Shown here piece after piece: positions 1-9,466 of a stretch of DNA of 38,506 bases. How positions within the stretch are numbered: the stretch's first letter is position 1; each line of letters opens with the position of its first letter. The notes under the pieces were generated by a model. The model was not told the origin of the DNA. It ran no database searches and worked only from the letters and a program-made list of their open reading frames with translations. This DNA is from Candidatus Levybacteria bacterium RBG_16_35_11 (GTDB taxonomy: Bacteria > Patescibacteriota > Microgenomatia > Levybacterales > UBA12049), in NCBI GenBank assembly GCA_001781995.1, contig MFNH01000040.1, forward strand, positions 1-38,506, written 5' to 3'. Position numbers and translations under genes: made by a program.

Positions 1-918
1 AAAGACTGTCTAACATCCCTATTTAATCAAACGTTTAAGGAGATAGAAATAGTAGTTGTAGATAATAACTCAACCGATGATTCCGTTGAATACTTAAAGA
101 AAAATTTCCCAAAAGTAAAAATTATAAAAAACAAAAAAAATATGGGACTTTCAGCCGCTTTTAATATCGGAGTAAAAAAGTCTATTGGGGAATATATACT
201 GCTTTTGAATAATGATACCTTTTTTAAAAAAGATTTTACTAAAAAGTTATTAAATTTTTATAAAAGCCATAATTATTCTGTAGTTGCCCCGATTGAAAAA
301 AGATTTAATGAAAAAGAAGAATTTAAATCTAATACCACAATTGATATTACAGGAAGTCCAGCCTATTACCTTCCTAATTTCTCAAGAGCGGATAAGTATT
401 TTTATTTAAGTGTTTGTTTTCTTTTCTCAAGAGAAGATTACCTAAAAAGTCAGGGACTGGATGAAAATTACTTTATGTATTATGAGGATGTAGATTGGTT
501 TTGGCGATTATCTCTTTTGGGAAAAAGCTTTACCTACGCATTAGATATTGTAATATATCATGCCGGAGCAGGTAGTAGCGGGAAAGGGTTAAAGTTAAAT
601 ACATTTTTATGGAGAAATCAAAATTGCCTCCAAACCTTAATAAAAAACTATTCGACCTTAAGTCTTGTTTTAATTTTGCCTTTATATTTAATCCAAAACC
701 TTATTGAAGCATTGTTTTTTCTATTAATATTAAAACCCAATATCTCCGTCTCTTATATTAGGGGTTGGGCCTTTAATGTTCAAAATATTAATAAGATTCT
801 TAGGAAAAGAGAATGGGTCCAGAAAAATAGAAGAGTTTCAGATTTCCAAATTTTTAAGAAAATGTATCCGGGATTTGGGAAAATGCTTCTTTTATATAAT
901 TACTTTTTTGCAAAATGA
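1..918 (+). CDS. GT2 family glycosyltransferase (5' end outside window)
   Basis: The reading frame is open from base 1, so the true start lies upstream; the first ATG at 142 is internal. The visible part begins inside the GT-A fold: VVVDNNSTDDS (nucleotide-binding acidic pair region), then NMGLSAAFNIG, then LLLNNDTFF, where NND stands in for the metal-binding DxD, and later the YEDVDW motif expected near the catalytic base. This is the rhamnosyltransferase-like (WcaE/RfbN-type) branch of GT2. The C-terminal part has a hydrophobic stretch (LVLILPLYLIQNLIEALFFL) that would hold it at the membrane. It probably transfers a sugar from a nucleotide donor to a lipid-linked glycan on the cytoplasmic side. 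The stop overlaps the next start (ATGA), so the two are translationally coupled. Donor and acceptor cannot be told. Confidence 0.9.
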   Translation, partial: KDCLTSLFNQTFKEIEIVVVDNNSTDDSVEYLKKNFPKVKIIKNKKNMGLSAAFNIGVKKSIGEYILLLNNDTFFKKDFTKKLLNFYKSHNYSVVAPIEKRFNEKEEFKSNTTIDITGSPAYYLPNFSRADKYFYLSVCFLFSREDYLKSQGLDENYFMYYEDVDWFWRLSLLGKSFTYALDIVIYHAGAGSSGKGLKLNTFLWRNQNCLQTLIKNYSTLSLVLILPLYLIQNLIEALFFLLILKPNISVSYIRGWAFNVQNINKILRKREWVQKNRRVSDFQIFKKMYPGFGKMLLLYNYFFAK

Positions 919-1913
919 AAAATAAACAAGCTTTTTTCTTACAAAATAAATTTTCCTTTTCAATCATTACACCTACCTTAAACAATGAAAAAGAGATTGA
1001 GTTTTTCCTAAAATCCATTAGGAAACAAAAATATCCTCAAGATAAAATTGAAATAATCATTGCCGATGGGGGATCTAAAGATAAAACTCTAAAAATAGCT
1101 GGAAAATATAAGACAAAAATCATTCACAATAAAGAGGTCTTTGCTGACATAGGAGTGAATGAAGGAATAAAAAAAGCAAAGGGAGATCTAACAATGATTC
1201 TTGCCTGCGATAATATTTTTAAATCAGATAGAGCCTTTGAGAAAATAGCAGAAGTTTTTCAAAATAAAAAAATATTTGCCGCCTTTCCCAAACATGCAGT
1301 AAGCAATAAGGATAATTTTTTTACAAAATATATAAATACTTTCACGGATCCTGCAAATCATTTTGTTTATGGGTATGCCTCAAACCCAAGGACATTTCAT
1401 GAAATTTATAAAACTTTAGAAAAAAATAAGGAATATACAATTTTTAATTTTAAATCTAATTCATTGATTCCTATGATCGCATTTGCTCAAGGATTTACGA
1501 TAAGAGCCGGTTTTAGAAGAAGCAGTAAACATGCTTTTGACGATACAGCTCCGGTTATAGAGCTAATAGATAAAGATAAAACTATCGCCTATGTTCATTC
1601 GGTAGATTTATATCACTATACAATAAATAATCTTAGTCACTTTATAAATAAACAAGCATGGAAGACCAGAAATTATCTTCAGAAAAAGAACTTTGGAATC
1701 TCCCATAGAGTAACACTTTTGTCTAATAAGCAAACGGAAAGAATTCAAATTTGGCCTCTATACTCACTAACAATTATTCCTCCTTTTATTTATGCGCTCT
1801 ACCATTTAGTAAAGGATAGAGAGAAAATGTGGATTTTTCACCCGATTTTGTGTATTATCTCAGGTTACAGCAGCTTTTTTACCTATATTAGCTTTGTTTT
1901 AAAGAATAAATGA
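915..1913 (+). CDS. GT2 family glycosyltransferase
   Basis: This 332-aa protein has an N-terminal GT-A fold: SIITPTLNNEKEI at residues 16-28 and IIIADGGSKDKT at 47-58, with D51 in the nucleotide-binding position. The usual DxD is replaced by ACDN (97-100), so metal binding may be atypical. Two hydrophobic segments near residues 280-330 suggest membrane association. The start overlaps the previous stop by ATGA and the stop overlaps the next gene, placing it in the middle of a tightly coupled operon. The family assignment is solid; the sugar transferred is unknown. Confidence 0.88.
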   Translation: MKNKQAFFLQNKFSFSIITPTLNNEKEIEFFLKSIRKQKYPQDKIEIIIADGGSKDKTLKIAGKYKTKIIHNKEVFADIGVNEGIKKAKGDLTMILACDNIFKSDRAFEKIAEVFQNKKIFAAFPKHAVSNKDNFFTKYINTFTDPANHFVYGYASNPRTFHEIYKTLEKNKEYTIFNFKSNSLIPMIAFAQGFTIRAGFRRSSKHAFDDTAPVIELIDKDKTIAYVHSVDLYHYTINNLSHFINKQAWKTRNYLQKKNFGISHRVTLLSNKQTERIQIWPLYSLTIIPPFIYALYHLVKDREKMWIFHPILCIISGYSSFFTYISFVLKNK

Positions 1914-2848
1914 AATATTTCATTCACGATAAAGCACTGGTTGCAACAAAAAAAATAGGCGAGAATACCCGTATTTGGGCTTTTTGCAATATCTTAAAAG
2001 GGGCAAAAATTGGGAAAGACTGTAATATTTGTGATCACGTTTTTATTGAAAATAAAGTAGTAATTGGCAATAAGGTTACTGTTAAATGCGGAGTTTTTCT
2101 TTGGGATGGAATTACAATTGAGGATAATGTTTTTATTGGGCCTAATGCTGCCTTTGCAAATGATAAATTCCCAAGAAGTAAAAAATATTTAAAAAAACCA
2201 GTAGCAACCTTAATTAAAAAAGGTGCATCCCTCGGTGCAAATGCAACTGTTCTTCCAGGCATTGTGGTAGGAGAGAATGCAATGGTTGGAGCAGGAGCGG
2301 TTGTAACCAAAGATGTTCCACCAAACGCAATAGTTGTTGGGAATCCTGCCAGAATTACTGGCTATGTTAATACGGTTGATTTTAAAAACATTAAAACCTT
2401 ACAAGATACGTCTTTTATAAAAACTAGATTACCAACTAAAGTCAAAGGGGCTGATGTATATAAATTATCTAAGGTAAGCGATATCAGAGGAGATCTTTCC
2501 TTTACCGAATATAAGAAAGAAATTCCCTTTTTAGTAAAGCGGGTGTTTATGGTCTATAACGTCCCAAGTAGAGAAGTTAGAGGTGAACACGCGCATAGAA
2601 AACTGCATCAATTTTTAATCTGTGTTAAAGGCTCGGTAAATATTGTTGTAGATGATGGCAAAAATAGTTTGGAAATTCCACTCACCCCAATGGACATTGG
2701 TATTCATATAAAACCAAGGACTTGGAGTGTTCAATATAAATATTCACAAGATGCAATTCTTCTTGTTTTTGCTTCGGAAAAATATGATGCTAAGGATTAC
2801 ATTAGAAGCTACGATCAATTCTTAAAACTGGTAAAAAATGGTAAATAA
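1910..2848 (+). CDS. Bifunctional sugar N-acyltransferase / dTDP-4-keto-6-deoxyhexose 3,4-ketoisomerase (FdtD/WxcM-like)
   Basis: Two domains are fused in 312 aa. Residues 1-152 are a left-handed beta-helix of hexapeptide repeats (IGENT, IGKDC, IGNKV, LGANA, VGENA, VGAGA) with the FANDKFPRSK segment typical of the WbbJ/FdtC type of sugar N-acyltransferase. Residues about 180-310 are a cupin of the FdtA/QdtA family with RGEHAHRKLHQ (224-234), which supplies the active-site histidines. Known fused enzymes of this kind convert dTDP-4-keto-6-deoxyglucose to the 3-keto sugar and later acylate the 3-amino group. The aminotransferase needed in between is the next gene, which starts inside this one (11 bp overlap). 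Together they imply a Fuc3NAc- or Qui3NAc-like sugar; which epimer cannot be read from sequence. Confidence 0.88.
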   Translation: MKYFIHDKALVATKKIGENTRIWAFCNILKGAKIGKDCNICDHVFIENKVVIGNKVTVKCGVFLWDGITIEDNVFIGPNAAFANDKFPRSKKYLKKPVATLIKKGASLGANATVLPGIVVGENAMVGAGAVVTKDVPPNAIVVGNPARITGYVNTVDFKNIKTLQDTSFIKTRLPTKVKGADVYKLSKVSDIRGDLSFTEYKKEIPFLVKRVFMVYNVPSREVRGEHAHRKLHQFLICVKGSVNIVVDDGKNSLEIPLTPMDIGIHIKPRTWSVQYKYSQDAILLVFASEKYDAKDYIRSYDQFLKLVKNGK

Positions 2849-3956
2849 GCAAATTAAAGTTCCCTATCTTGACTTAAAAGCAAGCTATAAAAAAATACTC
2901 CCACAATTACAAACTGCATTTACAAGGGTTTTAGAAAGTGGAATGGTTGTGCTTGGGAATGAAGTTAAAGAATTTGAAGAAAAATATGCACAGTTTTCAA
3001 ATACTAAATATGCAGTGGGCGTTGCCTGTGGGCTTGATGCCTTAATTTTATCCCTAAGTTCCTTAGGAATTGGGAAAGGGGATGAAGTTATTGTTCCCTC
3101 AAATACCTATGTGGCAACCTTAATTGCCGTATCCCGAGTCGGCGCAACCCCCATCTTAGTAGAATCAAAAATCGATACATATAATATTGATCCCGAAAAA
3201 ATTGAAAAATCGATAACTAAAAAAACAAAAGCAATAATTCCAGTTCATCTTTTTGGCCAGGCGTGTGAAATGGACAAAATATTAAAAATTGCAGAAAAAT
3301 ATAAGCTAAAAATAGTGGAGGACAATGCCCAGTCCCAAGGTGCAACCTACAATGGAAAAATTACGGGAAGTTTTGGGAACATAAATGCTACCAGCTTTTA
3401 TCCAGGTAAAAATTTTGGAGCAATAGGAGATGGAGGAGGAATTACAACCAACAGCAAAAAATATTATAAATTAATTCTCCAGCTTAGGAATTATGGAGAG
3501 AGAAAAAAATATTACAACAATTTGATTGGTTTTAATTCTAGATTGGATGAGCTCCAGGCAGCTTTTTTGAAAATAAGAATAAGCCAAATTGATGACATTA
3601 ATAAGAAAAAGAATAAAATTGCACAAATTTACATTAAAAACCTTTCAAACGTAGGTGATTTAATACTTCCAAAAACGCACCAAAAAGCAACCCACGTTTT
3701 TCATGTTTTTTGTATCAGGACCAAAAAAAGAGATCTTTTAAAAGACTACCTTCTAAAAAAGGGAATCGTAACCTTAATCCATTATCCTGTTCCGGGACAT
3801 CTCCAAGAAGCATATAAAAATTTAGGATACAAAAAAGGGGATTTACCGATTGCGGAAGAATTGGCAAAAACCTCCCTAAGCTTACCGATCTATCCAGAAA
3901 TTACAAGCGATAAATTGGAATACGTGATTGATTCGATAAAAAAGTTTTTTAAATAG
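2838..3956 (+). CDS. DegT/DnrJ/EryC1/StrS sugar aminotransferase (FdtB/QdtB-like)
   Basis: A full-length (372 aa) PLP-dependent fold-type I aminotransferase. GVACGLDALILSLSSLGIG (61-79) is the family's N-terminal PLP-phosphate region, VEDNAQSQGA (160-169) carries the PLP-contacting Asp162 and Gln165, and SFYPGKNFGAIGDGG (186-200) contains the Schiff-base lysine K191. It is expected to transaminate a dTDP-3-keto-6-deoxyhexose, using glutamate as donor, to the 3-amino sugar. The preceding fused ketoisomerase/acyltransferase would make its substrate and acylate its product. It overlaps that gene by 11 bp. It is the only sugar aminotransferase in the window, so it might also serve the diacetamido-uronate genes farther on; that is inference. 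Confidence 0.92.
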   Translation: MVNKQIKVPYLDLKASYKKILPQLQTAFTRVLESGMVVLGNEVKEFEEKYAQFSNTKYAVGVACGLDALILSLSSLGIGKGDEVIVPSNTYVATLIAVSRVGATPILVESKIDTYNIDPEKIEKSITKKTKAIIPVHLFGQACEMDKILKIAEKYKLKIVEDNAQSQGATYNGKITGSFGNINATSFYPGKNFGAIGDGGGITTNSKKYYKLILQLRNYGERKKYYNNLIGFNSRLDELQAAFLKIRISQIDDINKKKNKIAQIYIKNLSNVGDLILPKTHQKATHVFHVFCIRTKKRDLLKDYLLKKGIVTLIHYPVPGHLQEAYKNLGYKKGDLPIAEELAKTSLSLPIYPEITSDKLEYVIDSIKKFFK

Positions 3957-3957
3957 A

Positions 3958-4920
3958 ATGCCAAAAGATCCTTTAGTTTCTATAGTAATTCCAACTTATA
4001 ATCGCAAAGAAATGGTGGAAAGACTAATAAATAGTATTTTTGCCAATTCCTACAAAAATCTTGAAATAATTGTAATTGATGATGCATCCCCAGACGATAC
4101 ATTAGACTACTTAAAAAAGAAATTTGCAAAAAATAAAAAACTGAAAGTTATAAAAAATAGAAAAAACCTCTTTACCGCCGGATCAAGAAATGTTGGAATT
4201 AAAAATTCAAAAGGAGAGCTTATTTTTTTCATTGACGATGACAATGTTTTAGATAAAGATACAGTTAAATTCTTAGTAGAAGAATTTAATATTGATGAAA
4301 AATTGGGGGAAGCAGGGCCGGTTAATTACAACTACAACAATAAGAAAAAGGCATTATGGTTTATAACAAAAAGAAATATGTTTACTACAAAAACTTCCCA
4401 GCCGAGGGATTTAAATGAGGTTTTTGGTAAAAAAGTATGGGAAACAGTCGATATTCCAAACGCTTTCATGGTAAGAAAAAGTGTTATTGAAAAAAATAAA
4501 ATATTTTTCAGAGAAAAATTAGGGATTATGTATGAAGAGAGTGATTTTGCTTATAGAATAAAAAAAGCTGGATATTCAATTAGGGTAATAAGAAATGCCA
4601 AAATTTATCACGACATCGAGAAAAAAGAGGGCTCTTTTATTAAAGATTACATGTATCACTTTATGGTGGATAAGAGAAGACCATTTGTTATAGCAAGAAA
4701 CAGAATAATTTTCCATTCAATTTACTCAACAAACTTTCAATTCTTTTTTATCCTAGTGTTCTTTATTTGGTTTTTTACCGCTTACTATTTCTATAAAATT
4801 ATCTTTTACAAGGGGTTAGGTAAATTTTCCGCCTTTCAGAGATTAGCTTTATGCGGGGAATATTTAAGAGGAAGTTTTATTGGTTTAAGTTTTGTAACAA
4901 GTGGAAAAAGGTTGGATTAA
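3958..4920 (+). CDS. GT2 family glycosyltransferase
   Basis: A 320-aa GT-A enzyme. VSIVIPTYNRKEMVERLINS opens the fold, IIVIDDASPDDT (37-48) is the nucleotide-binding segment, and FFIDDDN (90-96) contains the DxD-type metal site. YEESDFAYRIKKAGY is the acceptor-side acidic motif. A hydrophobic segment around residues 258-282 probably sits in the membrane. The ATG follows the preceding stop by 1 bp. It most likely adds a sugar during lipid-linked oligosaccharide assembly, perhaps the 3-acylamino sugar made by the genes just upstream. Confidence 0.9.
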   Translation: MPKDPLVSIVIPTYNRKEMVERLINSIFANSYKNLEIIVIDDASPDDTLDYLKKKFAKNKKLKVIKNRKNLFTAGSRNVGIKNSKGELIFFIDDDNVLDKDTVKFLVEEFNIDEKLGEAGPVNYNYNNKKKALWFITKRNMFTTKTSQPRDLNEVFGKKVWETVDIPNAFMVRKSVIEKNKIFFREKLGIMYEESDFAYRIKKAGYSIRVIRNAKIYHDIEKKEGSFIKDYMYHFMVDKRRPFVIARNRIIFHSIYSTNFQFFFILVFFIWFFTAYYFYKIIFYKGLGKFSAFQRLALCGEYLRGSFIGLSFVTSGKRLD

Positions 4921-4939
4921 TTGTTAGAATGCAGTAGTT

Positions 4940-6199
4940 ATGAATTCTTCAAAAAAAGAAGTTAGAAAAATTAAAAGTTGCAGAATCTGCGGATCAAAAG
5001 AACTTATTGATGTAATAAATTTAGGAAATCAGCCCACACCAAATGGTTTTTTAAAAAAAAAGGATCTTTCTAAAAAAGAAAAAAAATATCCCTTGGCTGT
5101 GTCATTTTGCACCAATTGTTCACTAATGCAATTAAAATATTTAGTTGATCCTAAAATAATGTTTAAAAATTATCTTTATATTCCTTCTTCTTCAAAGACA
5201 AGACTTGAGCATTTTCGTAACCTTGCAGAAACCGTAAGGAAGCTTGTTAAATTAGACCAGAATTCATTAGTAATCGATATAGGAAGCAATGACGGAAGCC
5301 TTCTTCTTTGCTTCAAAAACTTAGGGACAAAAATATTAGGTATTGATCCGGCAGAAAATCTTGTAAAAGTTGCCAATCTTAACGGTGTTGAAACGGTTAA
5401 GGGATACTTTAACCTAAATCTTTCAAAAAAAGTTAGGCAAAAATACAAGAGGGCAAAGGCAATACTTGCAACAAATGTAATTGCCCATATTCAAAATCTT
5501 CATGAGGTAATCTTAGGAGCAGAAGCTTTAATGGAGGATGATGCAATTTTTGTAATGCAATTTCCATACTTGCTGGATTTAATAGAAAAAAATCTTTTTG
5601 ACACAATTTACCATGAGCACCTTTCATATTTCTCCCTTAAGTCACTGATGTATTTGGCAAAAGACTCAAAGCTTGAAATCTTTAATATAGAAAAAAACGA
5701 TCTTGATGGGGGATCAATCAGGGTTTACTGGAAGAAAAAAATAAACAAGAAACAAAAACTAAATGAAAAAACAATTAAGAGTATTTTAGATACGGAGGAA
5801 AAATACGGATTATACAATAAAAAAACCTACTCTAATTTTGCAAAACGAGTGGAGAAACTAAAGACTGACACCTTAGTTAGACTTAAGGGCTTAAAAAGGA
5901 AAAAGAAAAATATTGTAGGTTACGGTGCCGCTGCAAAGGCAAATGTTTTAATAAATTACTTCGGAATTAACAATAGAACAATTGATTATATGGTTGATTC
6001 CACTCCCTACAAGCAAGGATTATTTACTCCCGGTTCTCATATCCCGATTTACTCAGAGGATAGGATATATGAAACAAAGCCGGACTATGTTTTAATTTTT
6101 GCCTGGAATTTTAGTAAGGAAATAATCGAGAAGAATAAAAGATATCAAAAAGAGGGTGGTAAATTTATTCTGGTAGAGCCAAACTTTCAACTTATCTAG
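4940..6199 (+). CDS. NDP-hexose C-methyltransferase (TylC3/TcaB9-like, three-domain)
   Basis: The 419-aa protein has the three-part plan of sugar C-methyltransferases. An N-terminal zinc-binding domain has Cys14, Cys17, Cys57 and Cys60 in two CxxC pairs, together with the INLGNQPTPNGF segment. The SAM-binding core follows, with motif I VIDIGSNDGSLL at 111-122. The YHEHLSYFS stretch near 220 carries the catalytic Tyr/His residues of the family. The C-terminal domain contains GYGAAAKANVLINYFGI. The family methylates C3 of a 4-keto-hexose (as for mycarose or tetronitrose), giving a branched-chain deoxysugar. This suggests that a branched sugar is made in addition to the 3-amino sugar encoded upstream. 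Substrate is inferred, not shown. Confidence 0.88.
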   Translation: MNSSKKEVRKIKSCRICGSKELIDVINLGNQPTPNGFLKKKDLSKKEKKYPLAVSFCTNCSLMQLKYLVDPKIMFKNYLYIPSSSKTRLEHFRNLAETVRKLVKLDQNSLVIDIGSNDGSLLLCFKNLGTKILGIDPAENLVKVANLNGVETVKGYFNLNLSKKVRQKYKRAKAILATNVIAHIQNLHEVILGAEALMEDDAIFVMQFPYLLDLIEKNLFDTIYHEHLSYFSLKSLMYLAKDSKLEIFNIEKNDLDGGSIRVYWKKKINKKQKLNEKTIKSILDTEEKYGLYNKKTYSNFAKRVEKLKTDTLVRLKGLKRKKKNIVGYGAAAKANVLINYFGINNRTIDYMVDSTPYKQGLFTPGSHIPIYSEDRIYETKPDYVLIFAWNFSKEIIEKNKRYQKEGGKFILVEPNFQLI

Positions 6200-6218
6200 T
6201 TTTTATAAACCCCAATAA

Positions 6219-7136
6219 ATGAAAGGGAATAAACCTAAACAACCAAGATTAAAAAAGGCACTTAGCTTAAATACAAAGAGATTTGACTATGAAGATTTTT
6301 TTATGGGAGTTTTGGAAAGTAAAAATTACTCTAAAAAAAGAACATTTACCCAGGATTATAGATTAAAAAAATTGACAGAATTTTTAAAACTAGAAAAGGG
6401 GAATCTCTTGGACATAGGCTGTGGGGGAGGAATTATTACGGAATCTTTGCCTTACTATTATCCAAAGGTATCTATCTATGGCTGTGATATCAGCTTAAAA
6501 GCGATAAAATTTTCCAAGAAATTAGGCAGTGGGAAAGTAAACTATAGCCTCATCAAAAACAAGAGACTTCCCTACCCTGATAATTATTTTGATGCCTGTA
6601 TTGCCCTTGATGTGATAGAACATATCCCAAACGTTACTTTTTTCTTAAAAGAAGTAAAAAGGGTTTTGAAAAAAGACGGATACTTCTTTTCCCATACCCC
6701 ATGCGAAGGGCAAAAATATACCCATACCTGGTTTTCAAAAAAATTAGGGTTTTTAGAAAACATAACCTTTAAAAGGTATGGACACATCCATCCAGAATTT
6801 ACACATCAATACTTAGAGCAAATGATAGAGAATGCTGGTTTTAAGATAAAACAGAAAGACTATAGTGAGCATTTTATCTATCAATTCTTAAGTTTAATTT
6901 TTTATTTTATTCCTTTAGAAGTTTTAGAGAAAGTTTTGGGGAAAAAAGCTGATCTTTATAAAGATAAAAAAGTAGTAGAATCAACTAATAAAAATAAAGA
7001 TGGCTTGATGGATTTTAGAAGGACATGGCTTAAGCTTACGGCTTTTAGTAGACTGGTAACTTACTGGGAGCTTGTTGTTTTTAAAAAAGTACCCTTTGGT
7101 GCTCTTAAGCTTAATGTTTTGAGCATTAAGAAATAA
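6219..7136 (+). CDS. Class I SAM-dependent methyltransferase
   Basis: 305 aa. SAM motif I is LLDIGCGGG (63-71); CDISLKAI fits the acidic motif after strand 2, and DACIALDVIEHIPN is the post-motif of Methyltransf_11-type enzymes. The C-terminal 100 residues include a hydrophobic patch (FLSLIFYFIPLEVL). Located between the C-methyltransferase and a GT-C enzyme, it probably O-methylates a sugar of the glycan, perhaps capping the chain. Acceptor unknown. Confidence 0.85.
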   Translation: MKGNKPKQPRLKKALSLNTKRFDYEDFFMGVLESKNYSKKRTFTQDYRLKKLTEFLKLEKGNLLDIGCGGGIITESLPYYYPKVSIYGCDISLKAIKFSKKLGSGKVNYSLIKNKRLPYPDNYFDACIALDVIEHIPNVTFFLKEVKRVLKKDGYFFSHTPCEGQKYTHTWFSKKLGFLENITFKRYGHIHPEFTHQYLEQMIENAGFKIKQKDYSEHFIYQFLSLIFYFIPLEVLEKVLGKKADLYKDKKVVESTNKNKDGLMDFRRTWLKLTAFSRLVTYWELVVFKKVPFGALKLNVLSIKK

Positions 7137-7138
7137 TT

Positions 7139-9466
7139 GTGAAGAAATTTATTAAAAAGAATTACTTGCTTTTATTAAATACTCTCGTAGTAATCGGATT
7201 ATTTCTTCTCCCATACTTACTATTTCAGGGCAAACTGTATCTAGGTGGAGACGATACCAAGCTTCAGTATGTTTTCCCGGCAGTTTTACTAAGAGATGTG
7301 CATCCTTTTTCCTGGTATCATTTTTCTTCACTTGGCTGGAATAATCCTGTTCAGTTTGAACTGCCCTTTTTAATTGTTTGGTCGTTTTTAGATTATTTAA
7401 TGAGAATAAAATTCGTTCTTAACTATCTTGGATTTTCACTGCCCTTAATTGCCGGTTTTATTTATTTTCAGAAATTCCTAGTGGAACTTTTGGAGGGAAA
7501 AAAAGGAAACCATAAAACTGAAGCATTCTTAGCCTCTTTTTTTTATATTTTGTCTCCGATAATAATCGTTAACCAAATGGTCAATTTTCTAATTTCAATC
7601 TGGCTTTTAGCTCTAATTCCTGCAAACCTTTACTTCTTTGTTAGATATCTAAAAACAGCAAGGTTTATTTACGTCTTTCTTGCTATGGTTCTTACCACAT
7701 TTTTTTCAATTGCCTTATTTTCAATTCCTTGGATTTTAGGTTACGTAGCCGTTTTGGTGCCCTCAATGTTAGTTAGTGCTTTTCTTTTTAAGAAAAAAGA
7801 GATTATCTATTTTTTAAAAAAACTTGTTTTTTTCCTTTTCTTTGTCTTAGTGTCCCAAGCTTTTTGGCTGTATGGCTTTTTAAATACCTATTTACTAATA
7901 AGCAAAAATAGTTTTGCCGCTAAAGTAGTGTCTAAGCAATTCTTAGATACTTTTTCCCCAGTAGTTTTATCAACCGCAAGGGGAACAATAATTTACCCTT
8001 TACTTAATTTATTTCATAGACAAATCGCTTTTGATTTTAACTGGGATTTAAAAAATGTCTTTTTAAATTTTTACGATAAAACAATGATACTTAACTCTAT
8101 TTATTTAATAATTTTAGTCCTCGCCCTTATAAATTTAAAAAAAGCTTTAAGTAAAAAAGAGAGAAAAATTTTTATTATCTTTTTTGGTTCTTTTTTACTT
8201 GCTTTATTCTTTTTTACGGTAAATATAGGGCCTTTGAAAGAATTATTCCTTTTTTTGAGAAACTTTCCCGGTTTTGTAGTTTTTAGGAACTTTTACGATA
8301 AATTTGCCCCGACGTATGTTACTTTCTTTTCAATTGTCATCTTCTTTTCCTTAGTTGTTGTAAGGAGAAGCCTTAAGAAGGCAAGTAAGATACTTTTAAT
8401 TGCATTTGGAATAATCGTTCTTGTAAATTTTATTCCTGTTGAAAAAATCGTTAATTCCCCTATCTGGCAAACCTCACAAAGCTACAAACATATTACTTTC
8501 CCAAAGGAATACATAAATTTTATGAAAGAGATTAATAATAAAATCCCGACAACCAATAATCTTTTAAGCGTTCCTTTCGGTTCATCGGTTTACTCAGTTA
8601 TCAAAGATGAGACAAGCAATAATGTTTATGTCGGAGTTTCTCCCGTAATAGTTTTTAGCGGATTAAATGATATTTCAGGTCATTTGTCTTTTAATTTCAC
8701 AGAAATAGCAAACATGATGGATGGTTTAATTGTTAACAGAAACTATTCAAAGTTAAACAGTGTTTTATATCAGCATAATATAAATTATGTCGTGGTTACA
8801 AAAAATATACCGAAAGACGCACTAAATGCGGATTGGCTTTTTGGCGCAAACGTCCTTAGAAAGCAAGATAAAGAGTTTCTAAACTCCATAACCTCAAAAA
8901 AGCTTTTAACAAGTCAGGAAGGGAATTACGAGCTATATCAAACTAAGAAAACAAATAGTCTGATAAGCTCAAGAAATGTTTATTTTAAAAAAATAAGCCC
9001 AGTCAAATATGTAATCTACATTAAAAATCTTGAAAAAAAGCAGGTTTTGTCATTTGTTGATTCTTATCATACTGGCTGGAAATTATACCTTAAAAAAAAT
9101 CCATCCCTAAGCTTTTGCTTAAAACCTGCACAAAACAGAGAATTACTCTCTTACCAATGTAAAGAGGAAAAAAAGATCTTTGAGCCTGAAGATTTATCTT
9201 TCTTATATTTAAGGCCGGTGTTTGATGAAAAACACGGGCTTTTAAATGATTATGCAAATAAGTGGGAGATTGACCCAAGCTACATAAAGCATAATTTTGA
9301 TAGTCTTTATTATAAAGAAAATAAAAACGGCAGTATTGATATTGAACTTGTCTTATATTTTAAACCCCAAACAGACTTTTTTATCGGCGTCTTTGTTAGC
9401 GCAATTGTCTTTTTAGCATCGGGAATCTATCTTATTCTAAAAAAGAAAAATGAAAAACTTAATTAA
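7139..9466 (+). CDS. Large GT-C-type membrane protein (AftD/YfhO-like)
   Basis: Starts with GTG two bases after the previous stop. In the 775-aa protein, a first membrane helix is followed by GGDDT (36-40), an acidic pair in the first extracytoplasmic loop where GT-C glycosyltransferases carry their catalytic or metal-binding Asp. About ten to twelve membrane segments fill residues 10-450. A soluble region of roughly 280 residues follows and a last helix lies near 745-768. The soluble part contains an SPVKY...GW segment (about 622-655) that recurs in the gene at 11146, so the two are paralogues. The family uses polyprenyl-phosphate sugars on the outer face. The resemblance to arabinofuranosyltransferase AftD is from fold style only; the real donor is unknown. 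Confidence 0.68.
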   Translation: MKKFIKKNYLLLLNTLVVIGLFLLPYLLFQGKLYLGGDDTKLQYVFPAVLLRDVHPFSWYHFSSLGWNNPVQFELPFLIVWSFLDYLMRIKFVLNYLGFSLPLIAGFIYFQKFLVELLEGKKGNHKTEAFLASFFYILSPIIIVNQMVNFLISIWLLALIPANLYFFVRYLKTARFIYVFLAMVLTTFFSIALFSIPWILGYVAVLVPSMLVSAFLFKKKEIIYFLKKLVFFLFFVLVSQAFWLYGFLNTYLLISKNSFAAKVVSKQFLDTFSPVVLSTARGTIIYPLLNLFHRQIAFDFNWDLKNVFLNFYDKTMILNSIYLIILVLALINLKKALSKKERKIFIIFFGSFLLALFFFTVNIGPLKELFLFLRNFPGFVVFRNFYDKFAPTYVTFFSIVIFFSLVVVRRSLKKASKILLIAFGIIVLVNFIPVEKIVNSPIWQTSQSYKHITFPKEYINFMKEINNKIPTTNNLLSVPFGSSVYSVIKDETSNNVYVGVSPVIVFSGLNDISGHLSFNFTEIANMMDGLIVNRNYSKLNSVLYQHNINYVVVTKNIPKDALNADWLFGANVLRKQDKEFLNSITSKKLLTSQEGNYELYQTKKTNSLISSRNVYFKKISPVKYVIYIKNLEKKQVLSFVDSYHTGWKLYLKKNPSLSFCLKPAQNRELLSYQCKEEKKIFEPEDLSFLYLRPVFDEKHGLLNDYANKWEIDPSYIKHNFDSLYYKENKNGSIDIELVLYFKPQTDFFIGVFVSAIVFLASGIYLILKKKNEKLN

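Noticed and set aside
142-144. ATG 142 as start of the first gene
   Set aside because: The same frame is open from base 1 and encodes conserved GT2 residues (VVVDNNSTDDS) before it, so the start is outside the window.
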